A DNA stretch of 64,000 nt. Source: an uncultured Pelagibacteraceae bacterium. Its GTDB lineage: Bacteria; Pseudomonadota; Alphaproteobacteria; Pelagibacterales; Pelagibacteraceae. Below the pieces are notes generated by a model. That model searched no databases and was not told where the DNA came from. It was given only the letters and a program-made list of their open reading frames with translations. Of this stretch, positions 29,272 to 40,297 are shown one piece after another. The DNA is taken from positions 1 through 64,000 of the forward strand of contig CACFTE010000003.1 of NCBI GenBank assembly GCA_902569105.1, read 5' to 3'. How positions within the stretch are numbered: the stretch's first letter is position 1; each line of letters opens with the position of its first letter. Made by a program: the position numbers and the translations under genes.

Positions 29272-29305
29272 CAATCTCTAATAGAGATTGCAAAATAAAT
29301 TGCAA
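29272..29305 (-). promoter_or_regulatory. tandem small inverted repeats in the ilvC-leuA spacer
   Basis: CAATCTCT-AAT-AGAGATTG (29272-29290) and TTGCAA-N6-TTGCAA (29288-29305). Confidence 0.5.
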
Positions 29306-29330
29306 TTTTAAACGTAAATTTTACTAAAAT

Positions 29331-30362
<1,032 letters not shown>

Positions 30363-30367
30363 CTATT

Positions 30368-30916
30368 CTATTTAAATATTTCTGATCCTCTTGTCATTGC
30401 AACTGCTCCTGTTCTTGAGACACTTACTAAGCCAAATTTTTTTAAATCTACAATCATTTTATCGATCTCTCTTCTTAAAGCAGTAACCTGAATTACATAA
30501 GATTTATTTGTTTTATCCAATATTACAGGATTATATTTTTTACAAGCTTTTAAAGCCTTTTCTCTTTTACCATTCTTTCCAACTACCTTCAAAAGTGCCA
30601 TTTCTTTAAAAATTACTTGTTTATCCTCTCTTTTAAAGTCTGCAACATTATGCACTGGCACTAATTTTTTTAATTGGAGTCTTATTTGATTAATTACCTG
30701 AGGAGTACCAGTGGTAACTATAGTTATTCTTGAAATATTTAATTTTTTATCAACCTCTGCAACAGCAAGGGACTCGATGTTGTAACCTCTGCCTGAAAAC
30801 AATCCTGCGATTCTAGCTAATACTCCTGCTTCATTATCTACCCATACAACAATTATATGTGTATCAAATTTTTCTTTTTTATTTGAAATACTATATGCCG
30901 ATCTTGCTTTGGTCAT
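30368..30916 (-). CDS. ilvH: acetolactate synthase small subunit
   Basis: ACT domain: VDNEAGVLARIAGLFSGRGYNIESL. Confidence 0.96.
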   Translation of the reverse strand: MTKARSAYSISNKKEKFDTHIIVVWVDNEAGVLARIAGLFSGRGYNIESLAVAEVDKKLNISRITIVTTGTPQVINQIRLQLKKLVPVHNVADFKREDKQVIFKEMALLKVVGKNGKREKALKACKKYNPVILDKTNKSYVIQVTALRREIDKMIVDLKKFGLVSVSRTGAVAMTRGSEIFK

Positions 30917-32682
30917 TAAACTAAAGATTTTCCTTTACCAGTTATTTTATTTTCTTCCTGATCTTTAGGTCCTAAAATCATTTGATTATGAGGTTTACCT
31001 GAAGGTATCATTGGAAAACAGTTTTCAACCTTATCAACTAAACAATCAAATATAACTGGCCTGTCTGTATTAATCATCTCAATAATTTTATCATCTAATT
31101 CTTCTGGAGTTTTTGCTCTTATTCCTACACAACCATATGCCTCTGCTAATTTAACAAAATCGGGTAAAGCCGCTGTATAGCTTTCAGAATAATTTTTATC
31201 GTGTAGTAATTCTTGCCATTGTCTTACCATACCCATGTATTCATTATTTAAAATAAATATTTTTATCGGAAGACTATATTGAACTGCTGTAGACATTTCC
31301 TGCATGGTCATTAATACCGATGCTTCTCCTGCAATATCAATTACTAATTTATTTGGATTTGCAATTTGAACTCCAACAGCTGCTGGAAGACCATAGCCCA
31401 TTGTGCCAAGTCCACCCGAGGTCATCCATCTGTTAGGTTTATCAAATTTAAAATGTTGAGCAGCCCACATTTGATGTTGGCCAACTTCTGTTGTGATAAA
31501 AGTATCTTTATTCTTTGTTAATTCGTATAATCTTTGAACTGCGTATTGTGGTTTAATACTTTCTTTACTATTTATATAACCAAGAGAATTTACTGATTGC
31601 CATTTTTGAATTTGCTCCCACCATTTAGAAATATTTGATTTATTCGATTTAGAAATGTTAGGTTTAAATTTCTTTATTGTCTTTATCGTAGTTCTTAGAA
31701 CTGAAGAAACATCTCCAACAATTGCTAAATCCACTTTTACATTTTTATTTATTGAAGATGGATCAATATCAATATGAACTTTCTTTGACTTAGGTGAAAA
31801 CTCATCAATTTTACCAGTTATTCTATCATCAAACCTAGCACCTACATTTATCATTAAATCACAATCATGCATTGCATTGTTTGCTTCGTAAGTACCGTGC
31901 ATTCCTAGCATTCCTAAAAATTGAGTATCTTCACCTGGAAAAGCTCCAAGTCCTTGTAAAGTAGAAGTTATAGGAAAACCAGTCAAATCAACTAGTTCTC
32001 TCAAAAGTTGACTTGCTTCAGTACCAGAGTTTATTACTCCACCGCCAGAATATATTATAGGTTTTTTCGATTTAGTAATTAATTTAATCAATTCATCTAT
32101 TTCTTTTTGAGAATAAAGATTATTTAATTTCCCATTAAATTTATTCTGTTTTTTTTGTTTAGTGTATGAAGATTTATTAAATTGAATATCTTTTGGAATA
32201 TCGACTAATACTGGACCAGGTCTTCCAGTTGTTGCTACTTCAAAAGCTTTATGAATAGTTTTTGCTAAATCTTTTACATCTTTTACTAACCAATTATGTT
32301 TTGTACAAGGTCTTGTTATTCCGGTAGTATCGCACTCTTGAAATGCATCTGTACCTATAAGATGTGTAGGCACTTGTCCTGAAATACAAACTAAAGGAAC
32401 TGAATCCATATATGCATCTGTTAATGCGGTAACAACATTTGTTGCACCAGGACCAGAAGTTACAAGTACAATTCCAGGCTTTCCTGAAGATCTTGCATAT
32501 CCTTCTGCAGCATGACCTGCGCCTTGTTCATGTCTAGCTAATATATGTTTAATACTTTTATGATTTTTTAATTCATCATAAATAGGTAGAACTGCACCTC
32601 CAGGATAACCAAAAATAAATTCTACCTCTTGATCTTCTAGACACTTAAATACTATTTCAGCACCTGTATATAATTTTGACAT
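30916..32682 (-). CDS. ilvI: acetolactate synthase large subunit
   Basis: FGYPGGAVLPIYDEL, RHEQGAGHAAEGYAR, TPP-binding region. Confidence 0.97.
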   Translation of the reverse strand: MSKLYTGAEIVFKCLEDQEVEFIFGYPGGAVLPIYDELKNHKSIKHILARHEQGAGHAAEGYARSSGKPGIVLVTSGPGATNVVTALTDAYMDSVPLVCISGQVPTHLIGTDAFQECDTTGITRPCTKHNWLVKDVKDLAKTIHKAFEVATTGRPGPVLVDIPKDIQFNKSSYTKQKKQNKFNGKLNNLYSQKEIDELIKLITKSKKPIIYSGGGVINSGTEASQLLRELVDLTGFPITSTLQGLGAFPGEDTQFLGMLGMHGTYEANNAMHDCDLMINVGARFDDRITGKIDEFSPKSKKVHIDIDPSSINKNVKVDLAIVGDVSSVLRTTIKTIKKFKPNISKSNKSNISKWWEQIQKWQSVNSLGYINSKESIKPQYAVQRLYELTKNKDTFITTEVGQHQMWAAQHFKFDKPNRWMTSGGLGTMGYGLPAAVGVQIANPNKLVIDIAGEASVLMTMQEMSTAVQYSLPIKIFILNNEYMGMVRQWQELLHDKNYSESYTAALPDFVKLAEAYGCVGIRAKTPEELDDKIIEMINTDRPVIFDCLVDKVENCFPMIPSGKPHNQMILGPKDQEENKITGKGKSLV

Positions 32683-32728
32683 TTGGGTAATCTAGCTGAA
32701 GTTGTGCTAATTGGTCAAGGTTTAGTAA

Positions 32729-33640
32729 TTAATTAAATAATTTTTTTAAAGACAATTTAGTATCCTGAGAGCTAATGGTTTGCCAACTTTGCATTTGTCC
32801 CCTTGCCCATGTTGCTTGTCTTTTGGCGTATTGTCTTGTTTTTATGACTATCTGTTCCACTGTTTGGTCTTTATCTAGCTGATTATCTAAAAGACTTTTA
32901 ATCTCACTTACACCAATAATTTTTCTTGAGCTATTATTTTTAGGAACTTTAATTTTTTTTAACCTTCTTACCTCTTTAATGCCCAAAGGAATCATTTTTT
33001 TTGCCCTTAATTTAATTCTTTCAATAAGCAATTCCCTAGGACAATCTAGGTGTATTTTAATAAAATCATCAGTATTAAAAATTTTTTTTGTATCTTTGTA
33101 CCATTCAACTAACGATCTTTTCGTAAACTTTTTTACCTCATATGCTCTTATTGATCTTTGAAAATCATTTGGATTTACCATTTTTTTAATTTTTCGATCA
33201 ATTTTTATTAATTTTTTATAAAACTTTATTTGCCCTAATTTTTTTTGAAGATCGGTAACTTTTTGTCTTTTCTTTGCTGATATCTTTGGAATTCTTACAA
33301 GTCCCTCTGTTAATGCTCTAAAATATAAACCTGTGCCACCAACTAGTATGGGAACTTTATTTTTTTTTTTAATTTCATTAATTTTTTTTAAGGCAAGTTT
33401 AAGCCACTGGCCAGTTGAAAATTTTCTTTGAATACTGATAAATCCATATAAATGGTGTTTAATTTTCTTTTGATCATATCTGCTGGGTCGAGCTGTTAAT
33501 ATTTTGATCTCTTTGTAGACCTGCATACTGTCAGCATTAATTATTTCTCCTTTAACCTTTTTAGCAAGCTTGACTGCAAAACTTGACTTGCCTGAAGCAG
33601 TTGGTCCGAAAAGTAAAATTATTTTGGACTTAAGGTCCAT
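32729..33640 (-). CDS. miaA: tRNA dimethylallyltransferase
   Basis: GPTASGKSSFAVKLA, INADSMQVYKEI, VGGTGLYFRALTEGL. Confidence 0.96.
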   Translation of the reverse strand: MDLKSKIILLFGPTASGKSSFAVKLAKKVKGEIINADSMQVYKEIKILTARPSRYDQKKIKHHLYGFISIQRKFSTGQWLKLALKKINEIKKKNKVPILVGGTGLYFRALTEGLVRIPKISAKKRQKVTDLQKKLGQIKFYKKLIKIDRKIKKMVNPNDFQRSIRAYEVKKFTKRSLVEWYKDTKKIFNTDDFIKIHLDCPRELLIERIKLRAKKMIPLGIKEVRRLKKIKVPKNNSSRKIIGVSEIKSLLDNQLDKDQTVEQIVIKTRQYAKRQATWARGQMQSWQTISSQDTKLSLKKLFN

Positions 33641-33642
33641 CT

Positions 33643-35049
33643 TTAATCTAGTTTAACACCAATATATCTTTTTTGATTTTGGTTGTTATATATTACAATT
33701 AAAATTGTTTTTTCCGTACTTCTTAATGCAGAATTAACTACAATATTTAAATCTCCTGGAGTATTAATATTTCTCTTTTGTGCCTCAACAATAATATTGC
33801 CTACTTTTAAATAATTAACAGGGCTATCGTTATCAATTTTGGTTATTATAACTCCTGATGTAGATTTTGGTAAGTTTCTATCTATTATATCTTTTTCTTT
33901 GATAGGTCTCACTTCAATTTTTAACCCTTCGATTCTAGTTTGCTTTGGTTTATCCTCTTTGTTTAATTGCGGTTTAAAGTCCTCTGAGGTTTCTAACCTT
34001 CCTAAAATAATTTTTTTTGTTATCTCTCTTTTATTTCTCCATACTTTTACTTCTACAGTGGATCCAACATTAGTTTCAGCAACAATTTTAGGCAACTCCT
34101 TCATTTCAGAAATTATTTTTCCATCAAATTCTAAAATTATATCTCCCGCTTTGATGCCTCCTTTTTCAGAAGGACTTCCATCAGCAACACTTGCAACTAA
34201 AGCTCCTCTTGGTTCATCTAAATTTTCTACTTCTGCAATTTCCTTTGTTACTATTTGTATTCTAACTCCTAGCCATCCTCTTTTTGTTTCTCCAAATTTT
34301 ATAAGTTGATTTATTACTTTTTTTGCACTGTTGGATGGAATAGCAAAACCAATGCCTATTGATCCTGACTGACCAAGAATAGCTGTATTAATTCCAATTA
34401 CATCTCCATTCATATCAAACAATGGTCCACCAGAATTTCCTGAATTAATAGATGCATCTGTTTGAATGTAATCCTCATATCTTGATAAACCAATGCTCCT
34501 ATTTCTTGCTGAAATAATTCCTGAAGTTACTGTTCCACCAAGGCCAAATGGATTACCGATTGCTATTACCCAATCACCTACTCTAGCAGAATCTGAATTA
34601 CCGAATTCAACTGGTGAAAAATTATCTTCCGATTTAATTTTTAAAACTGCAATATCTGATAAGGGATCAGAACCAACTATTTCGGCTTCGTATTCTTTCT
34701 CACCATTTACTGTTACAAAAATATCCTCTGCTCCTTGTATCACATGATTATTTGTAACAACTATTCCATTATTGTCGATAATAAATCCAGATCCAAGCGC
34801 ACTAGTTCTTCTCTGTTGTGGCTCACCAAAATCTTTAAACATATCTTCCAAGGGAGAACCTGGAGGAAATTCAAACGGAAATGGATTTGTTCTAGTAGTT
34901 ATAACTTGTGTTGTTGATATATTCACCACAGATGGCATTAATTTTTCAGCAAGATCTGCAAAGGATTTTGGTCTATCTTGAGAGTTACTTTCAACATTAA
35001 AAAGAAAGACAAAAAAAAATAAAATATAAGTAAAAATTTTTTGATACAA
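33643..35049 (-). CDS. periplasmic serine protease DegP/DegQ-type with PDZ domains
   Basis: SGFIIDNNGIVVTNNHVI, GNSGGPLFDMNG, PDZ regions. Confidence 0.96.
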   Translation of the reverse strand: MYQKIFTYILFFFVFLFNVESNSQDRPKSFADLAEKLMPSVVNISTTQVITTRTNPFPFEFPPGSPLEDMFKDFGEPQQRRTSALGSGFIIDNNGIVVTNNHVIQGAEDIFVTVNGEKEYEAEIVGSDPLSDIAVLKIKSEDNFSPVEFGNSDSARVGDWVIAIGNPFGLGGTVTSGIISARNRSIGLSRYEDYIQTDASINSGNSGGPLFDMNGDVIGINTAILGQSGSIGIGFAIPSNSAKKVINQLIKFGETKRGWLGVRIQIVTKEIAEVENLDEPRGALVASVADGSPSEKGGIKAGDIILEFDGKIISEMKELPKIVAETNVGSTVEVKVWRNKREITKKIILGRLETSEDFKPQLNKEDKPKQTRIEGLKIEVRPIKEKDIIDRNLPKSTSGVIITKIDNDSPVNYLKVGNIIVEAQKRNINTPGDLNIVVNSALRSTEKTILIVIYNNQNQKRYIGVKLD

Positions 35050-35055
35050 ATTTCA

Positions 35056-35241
35056 TCAACTTTTTAAATACCAAATAACAATAAATCCCAAAATTGCAAA
35101 AAGCAATCCACCATATCTAAGCTGTGAATTTGAAATTTGGTTTAATTTAGACAACATAATTTTCATTTTTGATGGAAATAAGGCGTATAATATACCCTCG
35201 ATAAAAAGTAACAATCCTAAAGCCATAATAAGCTCTTTCAT
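35056..35241 (-). CDS. DUF2065-family small membrane protein
   Basis: 61 aa, two TM segments, next to hflC as commonly seen for this family. Confidence 0.75.
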   Translation of the reverse strand: MKELIMALGLLLFIEGILYALFPSKMKIMLSKLNQISNSQLRYGGLLFAILGFIVIWYLKS

Positions 35242-35251
35242 GTTTTCTATA

Positions 35252-36121
35252 TTACTGCTGATTTTGTTTTTGTTTTATATTTCCAAAAAACTTAAAAAAC
35301 TCACTATCAGGGGAAAGTATTAATGAAGTTTCTCCACCTATTAAAGCTTTTTCATAAGCTTGCATTGCTCTATAAAAAGCAAAAAATTCAGGATCACGTC
35401 CAAATGCATCTGCAAAAATTTTGTTTCTTTTTCCGTCACCTTCTCCTTTTAATATTTGTGAAGATTTTTCAGCATTTGCTAAAATTACAGTAACTTCTTT
35501 ATCTGCGTTTGCCGTAATCTCTGCTGCCATCTCAGCACCTTTTGCTCTAAATTCTTTTGCTTCTCTCTCTCTTTCAGTTTGCATTCTTTTGTAGATCGCA
35601 TCGCTGTTAGCTTGAGGAAGATCTGCTCTCTTAATTCTTACATCTACAATTTTAATACCAAAGTTTTCTGCTTCATTATTAACGCCGTCCTGTATTAAAC
35701 TCATTTGATTTGTCCTATCTGCTGACAGTAATGTCTGTAATCTTTGTGTACCGAGTACACTTCTTATTCTGGAATTTATAATTGTAGATAATCTAGATCT
35801 TGCAACTCTTTCGTTTCCTACCGAAATATAGAATTTTAAAGGGTCAACAATTTGAAACCTCGCAAATGCGTCTACTATCAATCTTTTTTGATCAGACGCA
35901 ATAACCTCCTCTGGCGGAGTATCTAAATTTAAAATCCTTTTATCTAAGAAAACTACATTTTGAATAAATGGAATTTTAAAATTTATTCCAGGATTCATAA
36001 TAATTCTTTTAGGATCACCAAACTGAAGTACTATGGCTTGGTTTACTTCTTTAACAATGAATACTGAAAAATAAATTGTAGCCGCTACTAATATTATCAA
36101 TGGTATTAAAAATTTTCTCAT
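35252..36121 (-). CDS. hflC: FtsH modulator HflC
   Basis: SPFH/band-7 domain; VNQAIVLQFGDPKRI. Confidence 0.94.
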   Translation of the reverse strand: MRKFLIPLIILVAATIYFSVFIVKEVNQAIVLQFGDPKRIIMNPGINFKIPFIQNVVFLDKRILNLDTPPEEVIASDQKRLIVDAFARFQIVDPLKFYISVGNERVARSRLSTIINSRIRSVLGTQRLQTLLSADRTNQMSLIQDGVNNEAENFGIKIVDVRIKRADLPQANSDAIYKRMQTEREREAKEFRAKGAEMAAEITANADKEVTVILANAEKSSQILKGEGDGKRNKIFADAFGRDPEFFAFYRAMQAYEKALIGGETSLILSPDSEFFKFFGNIKQKQNQQ

Positions 36122-37215
36122 TAATTAGTTACCTTTTTTTTTAGCTCAGGAAGAGGCAAATATGGAACAACACCTGATCCAGAATTTTTATCAATTATAA
36201 TTTTATCAATATCAGCTAAAACTTTTTCCATAGTTTCAAGATACATTCTTTCTTGAGTTACATTTTTCGCATTTTTATATTCATTGTAAATTGCTAAAAA
36301 TCTACTCGCTTCACCCTCTGCCTTAGCGACTACCTCTTTTTTATAAGCTTCTGCAGCTTGTAATATTACTGCTGCATCTCCTCGAGCCCTTGGTATTACG
36401 TCGTTTGCATAAGCTTCGGCTTCATTCTTTGCTCTTTCCATATCAGCTCTAGCAGCTTGCACGTCTCTAAATGCGTCAATAACTTGGTCTGGAGGATCTG
36501 CTTTCTGCGTTTGAACCTGAGTTATTTGAATTCCTGAATTGTATTCATCTAAAATATTTTGAATAATTCCTTGAGTATCAATTTCAATTTGAGATCTGCC
36601 CTCAGTTAATATCGGTTGAATATTAGACCTTGCAATTACTTCTCTCATTGCTGTCTCTGCAGCGGCTTTCACTGTTCCTTCGGGATCTTGAATTTTAAAT
36701 AAAAATTTACCAGCATCTTTAATTACCCAAAATACAGAAAAATCTATATTTACGATATTTTCATCTCCTGTTAACATTAAACTTTCTTCAGGCACATCTG
36801 CAACGCTAGAGGAGGTAAAACCACTATCTCTCTCTGATCTAAATCCGATATCCATTCGATTCACTTTTGTGACTTTTGGTGTTAGCACACTTTCGATTGG
36901 AATTGGCAAGTGATAATTTAAACCAGGCTGAGTTGTTTTAACAAATTTTCCAAATCTTAATACCACACCTTGCTCATCTGGGAGAACTCTATACAATCCA
37001 CTTAAACCCCATAGAAGTACAATAAGAATTAGAGCAAGTATTATTGGCTTATTTCCCGAGCTTCCTCCAGGGAAAAATCTGTTGATTTTATTTTGAATAT
37101 TTTTAATGATTTCATCTACGTTTGGTGGTGTTGGACCTCTTCTAAAACCACCATTTCCATTCCCATTGCCTCCTGGGGGAGATCCCCAAGGACTTTGATT
37201 TTTGAAATCATTCAT
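36121..37215 (-). CDS. hflK: FtsH modulator HflK
   Basis: Gly/Pro-rich N-terminus, TM, band-7 domain; LPDEQGVVLRFGKFV. Confidence 0.95.
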   Translation of the reverse strand: MNDFKNQSPWGSPPGGNGNGNGGFRRGPTPPNVDEIIKNIQNKINRFFPGGSSGNKPIILALILIVLLWGLSGLYRVLPDEQGVVLRFGKFVKTTQPGLNYHLPIPIESVLTPKVTKVNRMDIGFRSERDSGFTSSSVADVPEESLMLTGDENIVNIDFSVFWVIKDAGKFLFKIQDPEGTVKAAAETAMREVIARSNIQPILTEGRSQIEIDTQGIIQNILDEYNSGIQITQVQTQKADPPDQVIDAFRDVQAARADMERAKNEAEAYANDVIPRARGDAAVILQAAEAYKKEVVAKAEGEASRFLAIYNEYKNAKNVTQERMYLETMEKVLADIDKIIIDKNSGSGVVPYLPLPELKKKVTN

Positions 37216-37299
37216 AAGACAATGTATATAATGTCTTTGTGGCCAAAAACAAGGTAATGATACTTTAAAAATAATTGAAAATAAGGTCTAATTGACACA

Positions 37300-38091
37300 A
37301 TGAAAGAAAATTTAGAACAAAAACGCTTTCAAAAAAACCCTATAAGGGGAACAAAATTCACAATTGCCGTTTCAAGTGCAAAAGGTGGAGTAGGTAAATC
37401 TACTTTTGCAACAAATTTAGCTATCGCTTTAAAAAAAGTAGGATGTAGAGTCGGTTTATTGGATGCAGACATATATGGCCCATCTTTACCAAAGTTATTT
37501 TCAATTAATAGCAAACCTGAAAGTGATGGTCAAAATTTAAAACCTATTTTGAAATATGATATCCAATGTATGTCTATTGGATTTTTAACAGATGAGCAAA
37601 CTCCAATGATTTGGAGAGGTCCTATGGTAACTTCTGCAATAAAAACTTTTACGCAGAAAGTTGCTTGGAAGGATTTAGATTTTATCATTGTAGATATGCC
37701 ACCAGGAACAGGAGATACACAATTAACTTTTTCTCAAGAAATAAATATGGACGGAGTAATAATCATTTCAACGCCGCAAGAGATTGCTCTTCAAGATGTA
37801 AAAAGAGGTATTAAAATGTTTGATAAACTTAAAGTACGAATAATTGGTTTAGTTGATAATATGAGTCATTTTATTGGAGATGATAATAAAAAATATGCTA
37901 TTTTTGGTGAGGGTGGTGTAGAAAAAACTGCCAAAGAATTCAATAAAGATTTTTTAGTTGAAATTCCAATTAATCCTGATGTTGGAAAACAAGGAGATAT
38001 GGGAATTCCAATAGTAGAAAGTAAACCTGGTCATGAGATTTCTAAAATATTTATTAGTTTAGCAAATAAGATTAAATCTATATATATCTAA
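37300..38091 (+). CDS. Mrp/NBP35-family Fe-S carrier P-loop ATPase
   Basis: VSSAKGGVGKSTFATNLA, DADIYGPSLP, DMPPGTGDTQL. Confidence 0.95.
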   Translation: MKENLEQKRFQKNPIRGTKFTIAVSSAKGGVGKSTFATNLAIALKKVGCRVGLLDADIYGPSLPKLFSINSKPESDGQNLKPILKYDIQCMSIGFLTDEQTPMIWRGPMVTSAIKTFTQKVAWKDLDFIIVDMPPGTGDTQLTFSQEINMDGVIIISTPQEIALQDVKRGIKMFDKLKVRIIGLVDNMSHFIGDDNKKYAIFGEGGVEKTAKEFNKDFLVEIPINPDVGKQGDMGIPIVESKPGHEISKIFISLANKIKSIYI

Positions 38092-38858
38092 TTAAAAAGT
38101 TTTTCATTTTTGGCCAAATAATTATTCATTGAAAAATTTTCATCATCTTCATTATAGGATTTAATTTTAAGCGGTCCAGACGGTGTCATTCTATAAATTG
38201 AAAAATTATTATTTTTAAAAAAATTCCAAAAATCCTTAAAAAAAATCTTAGAATCTATATTGCAGGCATTAAACTCAAATTGAATTAGTTTGAAATTTTT
38301 AATCTTATTTTCAAAGCCAATCAAACACTTCATTTCATTCCCTTCAACATCAATTTTACACAAATCTACTATAGAATTAATATTTTTATTGAAGTAATTT
38401 GACATTTTTAAAGTTTTTATCTTTTCTTTTTTATTTAAATTTAAATTATTTAGTTTTCTTTTATACAATGATGATTGACCTGATCCTTTTTTATTATAAT
38501 AAAGAAAAGTACTTTGTTCACTGTCTGATAAAGCTTTATTAATTATTTTAATGTTGTTTTGTGTAAATCTTTTTTTAAGAATTTGAAAATTAGTAATACT
38601 GGGTTCAAAAAGATAGCATTTCGCATTGGGAAAATGTGTCAGTACTGTGTTTGTATATTCTCCTTTATTTGATCCAACATCAACAAATATATTGATTTGT
38701 TTTTGAATCATTAGAACATTTTTAAATTCAGAATCGATAGAAAAATTAAATCCTTTGCCTCTTGAAATTGAGAAAATTTTTTCAAATTTTTTTAGTATAT
38801 TATCTGGTAATGAAGAGAAGATTCTAATTATAAATTTTTTAATATTTTGACTTAACAT
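38088..38858 (-). CDS. FkbM-family methyltransferase
   Basis: IFVDVGSNKGEYTNTVL, LFEPSITNFQILKKR, LCKIDVEGNEMKCL. Confidence 0.88.
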   Translation of the reverse strand: MLSQNIKKFIIRIFSSLPDNILKKFEKIFSISRGKGFNFSIDSEFKNVLMIQKQINIFVDVGSNKGEYTNTVLTHFPNAKCYLFEPSITNFQILKKRFTQNNIKIINKALSDSEQSTFLYYNKKGSGQSSLYKRKLNNLNLNKKEKIKTLKMSNYFNKNINSIVDLCKIDVEGNEMKCLIGFENKIKNFKLIQFEFNACNIDSKIFFKDFWNFFKNNNFSIYRMTPSGPLKIKSYNEDDENFSMNNYLAKNEKLFN

Positions 38859-38869
38859 CTAAAATGAAA

Positions 38870-39820
38870 TTATTTAATTATTTTATCTTTTAAATCAAAT
38901 GCATTCATTAATTCATTCCATTCTCTTTTTGAAAGTCCAGATCTATCAATATCTATAACTTCACCTTTAATTAATTTCTTAATTACTTCTTTGCCTTTTG
39001 CAGATACTTCAGTTCCACCAACTCTATAGTCCATAAATGCTTCATAAGTGATTGGAACCCATTTTTTTACTGTTTCTAACATTGTATCTGCATAAGCTCT
39101 TATTTCATATTGAGCGTGATGATCTGCACGAAGTCTTAGAAAATTCATAAGATTTAATAGATCAGTTTTCCAATACCACTGGGTGTAAGTGTTTAATGTT
39201 AAATTCATTCTTGCAAGTTCTCTTGCCAAACCTAAACCTGACTCTTCTATAACAGAACCGTCGTACCTTTGATTTAACATTAATTCATAATTATTGTAAG
39301 TTTGCTCTGCATCACCTTTTAAAAGATCTAAAACTTGTTTGGCTTTTTCGCCTTCTAAGACATCTCCTCTGCCCTGTCTGTTGCTTTGAGATTGGGCTGC
39401 CAGATGTTCGGGTGCGGGTAGATAAAATTCTTTGTCTAATATTGAATATCTCGCAGAATATTCGTTAACATTTGCTGTTCTATGTCTAATCCATTGTCTA
39501 GCAATAAAAATCGGAAGCTTTACATGATATTTTATTTCACACATTTCAAATGGAGTGCTATGCCAATGACGCATTAGGTATTTAATAAGACCTGCATCAG
39601 TTGATACTTTTTTGGTTCCTTTGCCATATGAAACTCTTGCTGCTTGCACAATTGATGTATCATCTCCCATATAATCTATTACTCTTATAAAACCATGATC
39701 CAATATAGGAATTGCCTCATAAAGAAGCTTTTCGAGCTCCGGAGCTGTTACTCTTTTTGTTTTATTCTCCTGTGATTGTTGCTCTTTTATTTCCTTTGAT
39801 TGCTCGTTTGTTAATTTCAT
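38870..39820 (-). CDS. thyX: FAD-dependent thymidylate synthase
   Basis: ThyX motif [15 protein letters not shown]. Confidence 0.96.
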   Translation of the reverse strand: MKLTNEQSKEIKEQQSQENKTKRVTAPELEKLLYEAIPILDHGFIRVIDYMGDDTSIVQAARVSYGKGTKKVSTDAGLIKYLMRHWHSTPFEMCEIKYHVKLPIFIARQWIRHRTANVNEYSARYSILDKEFYLPAPEHLAAQSQSNRQGRGDVLEGEKAKQVLDLLKGDAEQTYNNYELMLNQRYDGSVIEESGLGLARELARMNLTLNTYTQWYWKTDLLNLMNFLRLRADHHAQYEIRAYADTMLETVKKWVPITYEAFMDYRVGGTEVSAKGKEVIKKLIKGEVIDIDRSGLSKREWNELMNAFDLKDKIIK

Positions 39821-39879
39821 GAATAAAATATTGAATCTATCAAAATTGCTTTTATATTATAAATGTTGGTTTTCCAACT

Positions 39880-40125
39880 ATGACGATAAACGAATTTCGT
39901 AATAACCATTACGGACGTGGGGGCAGTACCCACCACCTCCACCATTTTCAACTTGCGGGGGTGAATTAGGATCGACGGGTGTCTAAAAGTTATTCTTTCG
40001 TCAGGTATTGTTCCGCCTAAATGGGCAATTTTATAAATGCTAACGAAAGTTATGCACTTGCAGCTTAATTAATTTATTAATTAAGTTACGGGGTTTGGGG
40101 CACCTGGCAACAGAACGCCCCTTAT
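39880..40125 (+). ncRNA. ssrA: two-piece (circularly permuted) tmRNA
   Basis: Acceptor piece GTGGG-GGCAGTA-CCCAC-CACCTCC-ACCA ends at 39944. Coding piece starts GGGGGTGAATTAGGATCGACGGG at 39957, and GGGGGTG pairs with CACCTCC. Tag GCTAACGAAAGTTATGCACTTGCAGCTTAA (ANESYALAA*) at 40039-40068. Outer ends approximate. Confidence 0.92.
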
Positions 40126-40154
40126 AATAATTTTTTAGTTGTATTTATATCTTT

Positions 40155-40240
40155 TGGTGCGGTCAGAGAGACTTGAACTCTCATGGGCTAGGCCCACACG
40201 GCCCTCAACCGTGCCTGTCTACCAATTTCAGCATGACCGC
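40155..40240 (-). tRNA. tRNA-Leu(GAG), CCA encoded
   Basis: Reverse complement GCGGTCATGCTGAAATTGGTAGACAGGCACGGTTGAGGGCCGTG...GAGAGTTCAAGTCTCTCTGACCGCACCA; loop TTGAGGG; long variable arm. Confidence 0.96.
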
Positions 40241-40297
40241 AAACAATGCGTCAGATTAAATGAATGACAATTCTATTTCAAGTTGATAAGTTTTAAC

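Noticed and set aside
33839-34309. 156-aa + strand ORF opposite degP
   Set aside because: Antisense shadow of the serine-protease CDS; no recognisable domain.
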